A stretch of 28,245 nt of DNA from Dethiothermospora halolimnae (GTDB taxonomy: Bacteria > Bacillota > Clostridia > Tissierellales > VENL01): positions 1 through 28,245 of the forward strand of contig NZ_JBAKFX010000050.1 of NCBI RefSeq assembly GCF_037577855.1. The letters run 5' to 3'. Positions 14,853 to 21,585 of this stretch are shown piece by piece. The notes beneath the pieces are model-generated. The model saw only the letters and a program-made list of their open reading frames with translations. It did no database searches and was not told the origin of the DNA. Made by a program: the position numbers and the translations under genes. Every line of letters starts with the position of its first letter. Positions within the stretch are counted from its first letter, which is position 1.

Positions 14853-15293
14853 ATGGATCAAGTGGGTTTTGTAATAAATACAAATGATGGATATGCTGAT
14901 GTGGAAATTAGAAGGGTATCTGCTTGTGGAGATAAGTGTGGCAGTTGCGGAGGTAATTGTGATGCACCTAAGACTAGAGTGAAAATAAAAAACAGTATTA
15001 AAGCTCATTCAGGAGACTTTGTCGAAATAGATATGGAAACAAGCCAAGTCATGAAATCTACATTTGTAGCATATGGTATACCCCTGTTTATGACCATATT
15101 AGGAATAGTAATGGGAAGTTATATTTTCGGGAGTGTGACAGATATTAATAAAGAATTGGGAGGATTACTTTTAGGGGGAATAGCCTTAACTGTTTCCTTT
15201 TTCATTATAAGAATGGCTGATAAGAAACTAAGTAGTAAAGAGGACTTTAAGTTCCGTATGATAAAAATTTTGAATATAAACGAACTATTATAG
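14853..15293 (+). CDS. SoxR-reducing-system RseC/MucC family protein
   Basis: A 146-residue membrane protein. The N-terminal domain has the family's cysteine cluster C-x3-C-x2-C-x3-C (C25, C29, C32, C36; VSACGDKCGSCGGNC), then a short beta-rich segment, then two membrane helices (about 70-90 and 97-115). RseC-type proteins accompany Rnf-type redox systems and affect redox sensors; in anaerobes the role is open. The start at 14853 is preferred over in-frame codons upstream because AAAGGAGG precedes it and the sigma-54 transcription start falls between. It is followed after 19 bp by larE. Expression should depend on the adjacent sigma-54 activator. Confidence 0.82.
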   Translation: MDQVGFVINTNDGYADVEIRRVSACGDKCGSCGGNCDAPKTRVKIKNSIKAHSGDFVEIDMETSQVMKSTFVAYGIPLFMTILGIVMGSYIFGSVTDINKELGGLLLGGIALTVSFFIIRMADKKLSSKEDFKFRMIKILNINELL

Positions 15294-15312
15294 AATTTAC
15301 TGGAGGTATAGT

Positions 15313-16125
15313 ATGATAAAAGAGAAATATAATGAATTAGCTGAGATAATAGAAGGGTTGGAAAGTGTTGCGATTGCCTTTTCTGGGGGAGTTGATAGTA
15401 CTTTTTTAATTAAAGTATGTAAAGAGGTTTTAGGAGACAAGGCAATAGCTGTAACAGCCACTTCGTCTACATATCCCCAGAGGGAGTTTAAAGAGGCTTG
15501 TAAATTTACAAAGGAAATAGGGATAGAACATATTATTATTGAATCGGAAGAAACGGATATAGAGGGTTTCTCTAAAAATCCACCTAATAGATGTTACTTT
15601 TGTAAGTATGAATTGTTTACTAAGGTCAAAGAGGTGGCAAAGGAAAAAGGTATAAAGTATGTATTAGACGGTTCAAATTTTGACGATATAGGGGATTTCA
15701 GACCAGGTATGGAGGCTGCAAAGGAACTTATGGTTAGGAGTCCCTTAAAAGAAGCAGAGTTAACTAAATCAGATATAAGACTATTATCAAAAGATATGGG
15801 ACTGCCTACTTGGGACAAGCCTGCCTTTGCCTGCCTTTCGTCGAGATTTCCCTATGGGGAAGAGATAAATCCTAACAAGCTTAATATGGTAGAAGCTGCT
15901 GAGGATTATCTGATAAAATTAGGCTTTAAGCAGTTTAGGGTAAGATATCACGGTGATATAGCTAGAATTGAAGTTCATCCTAATGAAAGACATAAATTCT
16001 TTAGTATAGATATTATGGATGATTTATCAGATAAACTAAAGAAGATTGGATTTACTTATGTTACCATGGATTTAACCGGCTATAGGATGGGAAGCATGAA
16101 TGAAGTTCTAAGTAATAATAATTAA
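15313..16125 (+). CDS. larE: LarE-type ATP-dependent sulfur transferase
   Basis: A 270-residue PP-loop enzyme. LarE proteins adenylylate a carboxylate of a nicotinate-derived dinucleotide and install sulfur while building the nickel-pincer cofactor of lactate racemase. The ATP loop SGGVDS is at 24-29; NPPNRCYFCK places cysteines at 94 and 97; KPAFACLSSRFPYG gives C174 at the position of the known sacrificial cysteine. The extra CxxC raises the possibility of a cluster-dependent form rather than a single-turnover one. No larA, larB or larC is in the window, so it may serve another sulfur-transfer pathway. TGGAGG precedes the ATG. It is the second gene of the sigma-54-driven unit. Confidence 0.85.
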   Translation: MIKEKYNELAEIIEGLESVAIAFSGGVDSTFLIKVCKEVLGDKAIAVTATSSTYPQREFKEACKFTKEIGIEHIIIESEETDIEGFSKNPPNRCYFCKYELFTKVKEVAKEKGIKYVLDGSNFDDIGDFRPGMEAAKELMVRSPLKEAELTKSDIRLLSKDMGLPTWDKPAFACLSSRFPYGEEINPNKLNMVEAAEDYLIKLGFKQFRVRYHGDIARIEVHPNERHKFFSIDIMDDLSDKLKKIGFTYVTMDLTGYRMGSMNEVLSNNN

Positions 16126-16160
16126 TAAAAAACAATGGGGAACCCCATTGTTTTTTATTA
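16123..16160. terminator. Bidirectional terminator between larE and copy B
   Basis: Perfect 18-bp arms (left ends AACAATGGGG, right begins CCCCATTGTT) around AA, with A and T runs. The left arm starts at the larE stop codon. The core matches the terminator at 14359-14404, so terminator plus YjcZ-like gene appear to have been duplicated together. Confidence 0.9.
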
Positions 16161-16227
16161 GTTATTGGGGAAGTGTAACTTCCTGACTTATTGCAATATA
16201 GATCTAGATTCTAGTTTGCTTTAAATG

Positions 16228-16350
16228 TTACTTGTTTTCATCTAAAGCAAAGAATCCACCAAAACCAAATAGTGGTAAACAGAATATTATTATTATGAAG
16301 AAGAAAAAGAAACCTCCTCCACCAAAGCCACCAGTTCCACCGTAGCCCAT
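16228..16350 (-). CDS. YjcZ-like glycine/phenylalanine-rich membrane microprotein (40 aa), copy B
   Basis: On the minus strand, ATG at 16350 encodes MGYGGTGGFGGGGFFFFF, an isoleucine helix and CLPLFGFGGFFALDENK. It is a near-identical paralog of the peptide at 14413-14547, with A6 changed to T and a shorter tail. A GGGGG-type ribosome binding site precedes it. It shares not only coding sequence but also flanking terminator core and upstream motifs with copy A. Confidence 0.7.
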   Translation of the reverse strand: MGYGGTGGFGGGGFFFFFIIIIFCLPLFGFGGFFALDENK

Positions 16351-16453
16351 GAGTAAAAACCCCCTTTATTATTACTTGCTATATTATAAATATATTCTTT
16401 AGTGGTTAAAAGTGTGATTAAAAATGTGTTATATAAAACAATTTTATTTTTTC

Positions 16454-16475
16454 TATTGTGGTAAAAGGTACAAAA
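16454..16475 (+). promoter_or_regulatory. Candidate upstream activator site, copy B
   Basis: TATTGTGGTAAAAGGTACAA repeats the motif at 14643-14663 with one base change in the core, and has the partial dyad TTGT...ACAA. It lies about 65-85 bp before the -12 GC of the second sigma-54 promoter, a normal distance for an NtrC-type binding site. Confidence 0.45.
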
Positions 16476-16523
16476 GATTAGTGGAGTAATAATAAACTTC
16501 TAAAAATAAAGGGGTTTGTAACA

Positions 16524-16540
16524 TTGGCATGATAGTTGCA
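16524..16540 (+). promoter_or_regulatory. Sigma-54 promoter of the LDCC-type gene
   Basis: TTGGCATGATAGTTGCA has GG at 16526-16527 and GC at 16538-16539 with exactly ten bases between, and fits the TTGGCA-N5-TTGC consensus closely. The predicted start is near 16550, 29 bases before the ATG. It is nearly the same as the promoter at 14801-14817. Confidence 0.88.
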
Positions 16541-16578
16541 TTAATATTTATTATAAATAAAATAAGGAGGGACTTTAA

Positions 16579-16701
16579 ATGAAAAAATGGTTTAAAAATT
16601 TATTAAAGAAGATAGAACAACAAAATAAAAAGAGCTTCGGTTCAGGAAAGATGGATTGCTGTGAACTGAACCAACAAAGCAATAGTGGAAGCAAGAAATA
16701 A
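16579..16701 (+). CDS. LDCC-motif putative metal-binding microprotein (40 aa)
   Basis: The gene encodes MKKWFKNLLKKIEQQNKKSF followed by GSGKMDCCELNQQ and a polar tail. The amphipathic basic N-terminus, the SFGSG turn and adjacent cysteines (C27, C28) match the short LDCC-motif putative metal-binding proteins of Clostridia; here the motif is MDCC. AAGGAGGG precedes the ATG. A sigma-54 promoter lies directly upstream and a perfect palindromic terminator directly downstream, so it is a single-gene sigma-54 unit. Metal binding is a family-name inference, not shown. Confidence 0.7.
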   Translation: MKKWFKNLLKKIEQQNKKSFGSGKMDCCELNQQSNSGSKK

Positions 16702-16705
16702 AAGG

Positions 16706-16743
16706 ATATTTTAGTGGCTTAGTATACTAAGCCACTAAAATAT
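16706..16743 (+). terminator. Terminator after the LDCC-type gene, perfect 38-bp palindrome
   Basis: The left half ATATTTTAGTGGCTTAGTA is exactly complementary to the right half TACTAAGCCACTAAAATAT. It starts four bases after the stop codon. The U-rich right arm supports intrinsic termination. Confidence 0.85.
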
Positions 16744-16771
16744 ATATTAAAAATAACTAGGATGGTGAGTT

Positions 16772-17602
16772 ATGAAAGTATTATTTGAAATAGGACATTT
16801 TCCAATATATATATTTGGATTCTTTATAGCATTGGGAGTTATGGCAGGGATAGTAGTAGCTATGTTGGAAGCTAAAAGAAAAAAGTATGATGAAGATAAG
16901 TTATTTAATTTTATACTTGTGGCAATGGTATCAGGTATATTAGGAGCCAGAATATATTTTATACTAGCATTTAACTTAGATTATTATTTAGAAAATCCAA
17001 TTAAGATCTTTGCATTTAGAGATGGAGGTTTATCAATCCAAGGAGCCCTGATTTTTGGAATATTAGGGTCATTAATATATGGTAAAATAAAGAAAATAAA
17101 CATATGGGAAGTGGCAGATATTGTTGCTCCTGGTATTATTTTAGGTCAAGCCATAGGTAGAATAGGGTGCGATGTTTTTGGTGTAGAGATGTCTAAAGAA
17201 TTATTTTGGGGAGTATCTATGAAAGGACAGTTATTACACCCTGCTCAAATATATGAGGCAGTATTGAACTTTATATTGTTTGGAATTTTGTGGAGTAAAA
17301 GAAAATCAGTTAAGTTCAATGGGCAACTATTCTCAATATATCTTATAGGGTTTTCTATAAATAGATTTATTGTTGAATTCTTTAGAACAAATCCTATAGT
17401 ATTTGGAGGACTAACTATAGCCCATGTAACTGGTATTATTATGCTTATCGTTTCAGTAGTTCTATATCGCATTTTATCTAGTAGAGGAAATATAAAGAAA
17501 GATAATAAAGTCAAAAAGTATGATATCAATATCAAAGAACTGTTAGTTATTATTTCATTGATAGTTATATCAGTAACGATATATTATTCAATTTGGTTAT
17601 AA
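16772..17602 (+). CDS. Variant prolipoprotein diacylglyceryl transferase (Lgt family)
   Basis: A 276-residue polytopic protein of the Lgt family, which transfers diacylglycerol from phosphatidylglycerol to the lipobox cysteine. Family landmarks are present: GARIYFIL, RDGGLSIQGAL, GQAIGRIG, LLHPAQIYEA and NRFIVEFFR (R198, E202). Two positions reported as essential in E. coli Lgt differ: the histidine of the SFHGG motif (H103) is Q90, and the asparagine of GRIGN (N146) is C133 (GRIGCDVFG). An extra hydrophobic helix closes the C-terminus. It may be a specialised or non-canonical relative rather than the housekeeping enzyme, so no symbol is given. No strong ribosome binding site is seen beyond GGATGGTGAG. 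The next gene is 19 bp away. Confidence 0.8.
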   Translation: MKVLFEIGHFPIYIFGFFIALGVMAGIVVAMLEAKRKKYDEDKLFNFILVAMVSGILGARIYFILAFNLDYYLENPIKIFAFRDGGLSIQGALIFGILGSLIYGKIKKINIWEVADIVAPGIILGQAIGRIGCDVFGVEMSKELFWGVSMKGQLLHPAQIYEAVLNFILFGILWSKRKSVKFNGQLFSIYLIGFSINRFIVEFFRTNPIVFGGLTIAHVTGIIMLIVSVVLYRILSSRGNIKKDNKVKKYDINIKELLVIISLIVISVTIYYSIWL

Positions 17603-17621
17603 ATAAGAGGAGGTAAGTAAA

Positions 17622-17870
17622 ATGGCAAAGAATAAGGGTCATAAAAATCATATGTTATTGATGTTATTAGGGTGTCTAGCGCCTATATTAATTATATTTG
17701 CTGTAAGGGGGATGAATATAAGTCTAGGTTCAGGAAGTATATTCTATTGGTTATTATTTTTACTCTGTCCTTTAATGCATATATTTATGATGAAGGGTAT
17801 GAGGGGGCATGGAAATGGATGTAAAGGCGAAGAGACAGAGAAGAAAGAGATAGCAGAATATGAAGAGTAA
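17622..17870 (+). CDS. Small two-helix membrane protein, DUF2933-like
   Basis: An 82-residue protein with a His-containing start (MAKNKGHKNHM), two membrane helices (about 11-29 and 38-57), the motif LLCPLMHIFMMKGMRGHG, and an acidic tail. The LLCPLMH..MM pattern is that of DUF2933-type proteins, often found near metal or redox genes. His, Met and Cys around the second helix could bind metal, which is inference. GAGGAGGTAAG precedes the ATG 19 bp after the Lgt-like gene, so they are probably cotranscribed. Confidence 0.65.
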   Translation: MAKNKGHKNHMLLMLLGCLAPILIIFAVRGMNISLGSGSIFYWLLFLLCPLMHIFMMKGMRGHGNGCKGEETEKKEIAEYEE

Positions 17871-17921
17871 ATAAAAATATTTCATTGATAGACATAAATA
17901 AACTGATTGAAATAGTAAATC

Positions 17922-17953
17922 TTCATATTTTCTTCACAAGTTATAGTTATAAT
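17922..17953 (+). promoter_or_regulatory. Promoter with TTCAYA direct repeat before the acidic Met-rich gene
   Basis: TTCATA (17922-17927) and TTCACA (17933-17938), 11 bp apart, precede TATAAT (17948-17953). Order and all distances equal those at 10910-10941 before the SHOCT genes, and the words CTTCATATTT are shared. A common regulator is likely. Confidence 0.5.
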
Positions 17954-17984
17954 ATAATTAATAAAAATTACAGGAGGGATAATT

Positions 17985-18416
17985 GTGAAAAAGAAACTAA
18001 TAGGATTAATTGGAACAGTGGCCATAATGGGAGGTATAATAGGTGGAGTTGCCTATGCCCATGGTTATGATAATAATGATATCACAAGGGACAGAATGAC
18101 GGTTAATGAAATTTCAGCTAGGGACTTTGAGTGGGATTCATTTAATGATGACCATTATGATGATATGATTGATATAATGAAGGAAAATGGATTTAAAGAT
18201 CTAGCTGACAATATGGAAAATGGTAATTATGAATATATGGACGAGTTTATGAACAATATAACAGAGGAAGATTATAACAAAATGATAGATGCAATGAAAG
18301 AAAATGGATATGGATATATGGCGGAAATGATGGAATCAATAGGAAGAGAAGAAATGATTGAAATGCATAACTCAATGCATGGGGGAGATTTTGATGTAAA
18401 TGATCATTGTAGATAA
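17985..18416 (+). CDS. Exported acidic Met-rich protein with internal repeat
   Basis: A 143-residue protein starting at a GTG with GGAGGG upstream. Residues 1-25 are a signal peptide (KKKLIGLIGTVAIMGGIIGGVAYA, cleavage after AYA). The mature part is rich in Asp, Glu, Met, Asn and His and contains two related helical units: DDMIDIMKENGFKDLADNME and NKMIDAMKENGYGYMAEMME, each followed by a YMDEF/EMIEM end. The tail (MHNSMHGGDFDVNDHCR) has His, Met and a Cys. I do not recognise a named family. The composition would suit soft-metal binding or chaperoning outside the membrane, but this is inference. The promoter shares a regulator motif with the SHOCT operon, which also has a Met/His-rich product. 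Confidence 0.7.
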   Translation: MKKKLIGLIGTVAIMGGIIGGVAYAHGYDNNDITRDRMTVNEISARDFEWDSFNDDHYDDMIDIMKENGFKDLADNMENGNYEYMDEFMNNITEEDYNKMIDAMKENGYGYMAEMMESIGREEMIEMHNSMHGGDFDVNDHCR

Positions 18417-18436
18417 TAAAATTATTTTAATTATTT

Positions 18437-18460
18437 AAATACCACTCTAGGGTGGTATTT
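18437..18460 (+). terminator. Terminator after the acidic Met-rich gene
   Basis: Arms AAATACCAC and GTGGTATTT around TCTAGG, followed by ATTATATT. It lies 20 bp after the stop codon. Confidence 0.75.
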
Positions 18461-18528
18461 ATTATATTATAAAAATGGGTAAGTTATTAAATATAAGTAT
18501 CTTATCTAAATCAATATGGAGGAATACT

Positions 18529-19149
18529 ATGGATAGACATACGGAAAAAATAAGAAAAAGGTATGATCGAGTTTCTAAGGTATATGATTTTTTAGAAAAG
18601 CCTATGGAAAAATCTAAGTTTTCAAAATGGAGAGACATGGCTATAGAAAAGTTAGAAGGTAAAGTATTAGAAGTAGGTGTTGGTACTGGCAAAAATTTAG
18701 ATTATTATCCTAAAGATTTGAATGTTACTGGTATAGACTTTAGTAGTAAAATGCTTGGGAAGGCTAGAAAAAAAGCTAAATTATTAAATAAGAACATAAC
18801 ATTAATACAAATGGATGCACAAAAAATGGACTTTGATGACAATACCTTTGATTCTGTCTATACATCCTGCGTTTTTTGTTCTGTACCAGATCCCATTAAG
18901 GGGTTAAAAGAAATAAGAAGGGTATGTAAAAATGGTGGAAAAATTATTATGATGGAGCATGTCAGAAGTGAAAAGAAGGTTTTGGGAACACTAATGGACA
19001 TATTTAATCCATTGGCGGTAAATAGTTATGGAGCTAATATAAATAGAAGGACAGTGGAAAATTTGAAAAAGGCTGGATTTGATAATATAAAGGTGACAGA
19101 TTTATGGCTAGACATTGTTAAGCTAATAGAAATAAAAAATGAAAAATAA
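18529..19149 (+). CDS. Class I SAM-dependent methyltransferase (UbiE/Methyltransf_11 type)
   Basis: A 206-residue cytoplasmic protein with motif I VLEVGVGTGKN (46-56), an acidic end of strand 2 (VTGIDFSSKML), motif DAQKMDFDDNTFDSVY, and motif IV-V region CKNGGKIIMMEHVRS. The N-terminal helix (RYDRVSKVYDFLEKPMEK) resembles UbiE-like enzymes and methyltransferases of membrane-associated small molecules. The start at 18529 is chosen because ATGGAGGAA precedes it; the frame is open upstream through the previous terminator region. It stands alone between two terminators. The substrate cannot be told from the sequence. Confidence 0.85.
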   Translation: MDRHTEKIRKRYDRVSKVYDFLEKPMEKSKFSKWRDMAIEKLEGKVLEVGVGTGKNLDYYPKDLNVTGIDFSSKMLGKARKKAKLLNKNITLIQMDAQKMDFDDNTFDSVYTSCVFCSVPDPIKGLKEIRRVCKNGGKIIMMEHVRSEKKVLGTLMDIFNPLAVNSYGANINRRTVENLKKAGFDNIKVTDLWLDIVKLIEIKNEK

Positions 19150-19184
19150 TATATTTCTTAATCTCTATAATATATAGTTATCCA

Positions 19185-19224
19185 AATAGCTTAGGTATAC
19201 TTAATTAAGTATGCTTAAGCTATT
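19185..19224 (+). terminator. Terminator after the methyltransferase gene
   Basis: Arms AATAGCTTAGGTATACTTAA and TTAAGTATGCTTAAGCTATT pair over 20 bp with two G-T wobbles and practically no loop, followed by TTGTTTT. Confidence 0.8.
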
Positions 19225-19360
19225 TTGTTTTAAGGCATAATAAAAGGGTAATAAAACTTTAAACTGATAATAATTATTGATTAATTTCATATTATTTGTT
19301 ATATTATTCATACATCTATATATTACAATTAATAAATATAAATTATTAAGGAGGTTCATT

Positions 19361-20071
19361 ATGGAAGATGTGTCGTTGCCACTTGCCTTTGGAGCAGGGT
19401 TACTTTCCTTTTTCTCCCCCTGTGTATTGCCCCTTATACCAGGATATATAACCTATATAACTGGAACAACCGTGGAGGCAGAACTGAAGGATAGAAAGCT
19501 ATTTGCATTAACAAGGACCATAGGATTTATTTTAGGCTTTACAATAATATTTATGATTATGGGTGTATCAGCAAGTTTTATAGGTAGACTATTTCTTAGA
19601 TACAAACAAGAATTTATGAAGATAAGTGGAGCTTTAATAGTAATATTTGGACTTAATATGACAGGTATACTTAAGTTAAACTTTTTAAACAGAGAAAGAA
19701 GATTTAAGCTACCTAAGATAACCAATTGGTTTAGTTCTACACTTATGGGGATGGCATTTGCAGCTGGATGGACCCCCTGTATAGGTGCAGTATTGGGAAC
19801 AATATTACTTTATGCAGGAACAACTGCTATGTTATCAAAAGGAATATACATGTTATTAACATATTCGTTAGGGTTGGCTATTCCATTTATTATAACATCG
19901 CTACTTATCAATAAATTTAGTAGCTTTCTAACTAAATCAGAAAAAATTATGAAGTATATTATGAGAGTAGGCGGTATTATCATAATATTAATGGGTATAT
20001 TAATATTTACTAATAACATGTATAAAATAGCCACATGGTTTTTAGATAAATTAGGAGGAGGATACTACTAG
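19361..20071 (+). CDS. ccdA: CcdA-type thiol-disulfide transmembrane electron carrier
   Basis: A 236-residue protein with about six membrane helices of the DsbD/CcdA family. The redox cysteine pair is visible in SFFSPCVLPLIPGY (C21) and AAGWTPCIGAVLG (C140). CcdA passes electrons from cytoplasmic thioredoxin to thiol proteins outside the membrane. The start at 19361 is fixed by AAGGAGG and by the family's start before the first helix; the frame is open upstream without support. It is followed at once by the tlpA-like gene, its probable redox partner (the stop and next ATG are adjacent), and by an Lgt-like gene, forming a three-gene operon. Confidence 0.9.
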   Translation: MEDVSLPLAFGAGLLSFFSPCVLPLIPGYITYITGTTVEAELKDRKLFALTRTIGFILGFTIIFMIMGVSASFIGRLFLRYKQEFMKISGALIVIFGLNMTGILKLNFLNRERRFKLPKITNWFSSTLMGMAFAAGWTPCIGAVLGTILLYAGTTAMLSKGIYMLLTYSLGLAIPFIITSLLINKFSSFLTKSEKIMKYIMRVGGIIIILMGILIFTNNMYKIATWFLDKLGGGYY

Positions 20072-20674
20072 ATGAAAAAAATATATATTATATTAATGGT
20101 ATTGGCCATTGGAATATTAACAATTGGATGCAGTGAGGAAGATAATATAAAGGATAAAAATAAAAATATAGAAACTAATGATGATAATGCTAAAAACAAT
20201 GAAGAAGACACTAGTGAGGAAGAAAAAGAAGGCGAAGATGAATTTCCTAATATCACTATAGGTGAAGAGGCTCCTGATTTTACATTAGAAAATTTAGATG
20301 GCGATTTAGTATCTTTATCAGACCATGAAGGGGAGATAGTATTTATTAACTTTTGGGCATCATGGTGTCCTCCATGCAAGGAAGAAATGCCAGATATAAA
20401 TAAACTTTATTTAGAGAAAAAAGATGATAACTTTACTGTCTTAGCTGTCAACTCCGGGGAAGAAAAATCCACAGCTTCTAAATTTATAAAAGAGGGAGAA
20501 TATGAATTCCCTGTATTACTGGACATAGACCAAGACATTTCTATTAGATATCTTGTTACTGGTCTTCCTAAAACTGTTATAGTAGATGGGGAAGGGATGA
20601 TAAGATATGTAAAAATAGGTATTATGAATTATCCGGAAATGAAAGAGATAGTGAAGTTTATTGAGGAGAATTAA
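20072..20674 (+). CDS. TlpA/ResA-type thioredoxin-like lipoprotein
   Basis: A 200-residue lipoprotein. The signal peptide ends in a lipobox (LTIGC, C20). A long, very acidic Asn/Glu/Lys linker (21-57) leads to a thioredoxin domain with APDFTLENLDG and the active site WCPPC (C99, C102) in NFWASWCPPCKEEMP, and the cis-Pro region TGLPKTVIVD. It reduces disulfides outside the membrane with electrons from CcdA. It begins directly after the ccdA stop. The exact target (cytochrome c maturation, spore proteins or other) is open; no cytochrome c maturation genes are in the window. Confidence 0.9.
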   Translation: MKKIYIILMVLAIGILTIGCSEEDNIKDKNKNIETNDDNAKNNEEDTSEEEKEGEDEFPNITIGEEAPDFTLENLDGDLVSLSDHEGEIVFINFWASWCPPCKEEMPDINKLYLEKKDDNFTVLAVNSGEEKSTASKFIKEGEYEFPVLLDIDQDISIRYLVTGLPKTVIVDGEGMIRYVKIGIMNYPEMKEIVKFIEEN

Positions 20675-20677
20675 AAT

Positions 20678-21298
20678 ATGAATCAATATGTTTATGTTAA
20701 TGGCTCTATAGGTATAACATGGTTTGCATTACTTTCAGTTATATCAGGGATTGTAGGATATGTATATATTAAAATAACAAATAAAAACTATGATATAGAA
20801 AAAACAATAATAGAAGATACCTATTTTTTGTTGATAATAACTGGTCTTTTGGGTGCTAGGATAGGGTATGTGATATTAAACTTTGATGTTTATAAAGGGG
20901 ACTTTTTTAATATAATTTCCCTTGACCATATAACTTTAAACTTATATGGTGCTATTTTATTTGGAGTAATTAGTGTTTATGTTGTAGCTAAGCGGAAAAA
21001 GTTAAGGTTTAGAGATTTAATTAAGCCATATATTATTCCCTTTTATGTAGCTATGGCTATTGGAGTTTGGACAAAATATTTAGATGGGTTCTTAATAGGA
21101 AATAAATATAATGGTCCATTATCCCACTATTACTTTGGAGCAAATAGACATTTAGTGCCATTATATTTATCAATATTGTTTGTTTTAGCTATAGTACTGG
21201 AAATAGTGCAAAGAAAAAAAGTGGGAAAAAACTTATCGATAGTTATATTTGTACTATCTATTATAATACATCCTATTATAAAATCAGTATTTACCTAA
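20678..21298 (+). CDS. Degenerate Lgt-like polytopic membrane protein
   Basis: A 206-residue protein with about six membrane helices. It shows a faint Lgt pattern: GLLGARIGYVILNF in helix 2, HITLNLYGAILFGVI where Lgt has its GG.S.HGG loop, and a later DGFLIGNKYNGP segment. The GRIGN motif and the R...E catalytic pair of the C-terminal part are missing, so lipoprotein lipidation is unlikely. It starts three bases after the tlpA-like stop, so it is translationally coupled to a lipoprotein with a thioredoxin domain. It may be a membrane partner in thiol transfer; this is inference. Family call is tentative. Confidence 0.6.
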   Translation: MNQYVYVNGSIGITWFALLSVISGIVGYVYIKITNKNYDIEKTIIEDTYFLLIITGLLGARIGYVILNFDVYKGDFFNIISLDHITLNLYGAILFGVISVYVVAKRKKLRFRDLIKPYIIPFYVAMAIGVWTKYLDGFLIGNKYNGPLSHYYFGANRHLVPLYLSILFVLAIVLEIVQRKKVGKNLSIVIFVLSIIIHPIIKSVFT

Positions 21299-21322
21299 AA
21301 AAACTTATATTTTACACAAAAT

Positions 21323-21347
21323 AAAGGGGCACAAAAAGTGCCTCTTT
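21323..21347 (+). terminator. Terminator of the ccdA-tlpA operon
   Basis: Arms AAAGGGGCAC and GTGCCTCTTT around AAAAA; one G-T wobble. It is 25 bp after the last stop codon. Confidence 0.85.
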
Positions 21348-21360
21348 AACATTTATATTT

Positions 21361-21539
21361 TATATGTAGGGTCTGAATATATTCAGGCCGGTTTTAAAGC
21401 CATATAGTATAGTCCAATAGTAAAATTTAGTTGCTGGGGATTCGTAATCCCACAGCTTATTAAGAAAACAGTCTTTGGTATAATAGGTCTTCTAGAAGAA
21501 GACCTAAGGAGTTCAATATATTGAAACCCTACACATATA
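21361..21539. repeat. MITE-like block with terminal inverted repeats
   Basis: The left end TATATGTAGGGTCTGAATAT continues as ATTCAG, and the right end (TTCAATATATTGAAACCCTA, then CACATATA) is its imperfect inverted copy: both have TGTAGGGT followed by a small AATATATT palindrome. About 175 bp of non-coding, hairpin-rich DNA lies between. This is the structure of a miniature inverted-repeat element, but no second copy is in the window and no target duplication is certain. Confidence 0.35.
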
Positions 21540-21585
21540 CCATGGAAATGTCAAGACCCTGCTCTCTACTCCCTGCACACTGCAC

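Noticed and set aside
17885..18070. Plus-strand frame of 61 codons before the acidic Met-rich gene
   Set aside because: It covers the promoter and signal-peptide region of the real gene in another frame and has no ribosome binding site.
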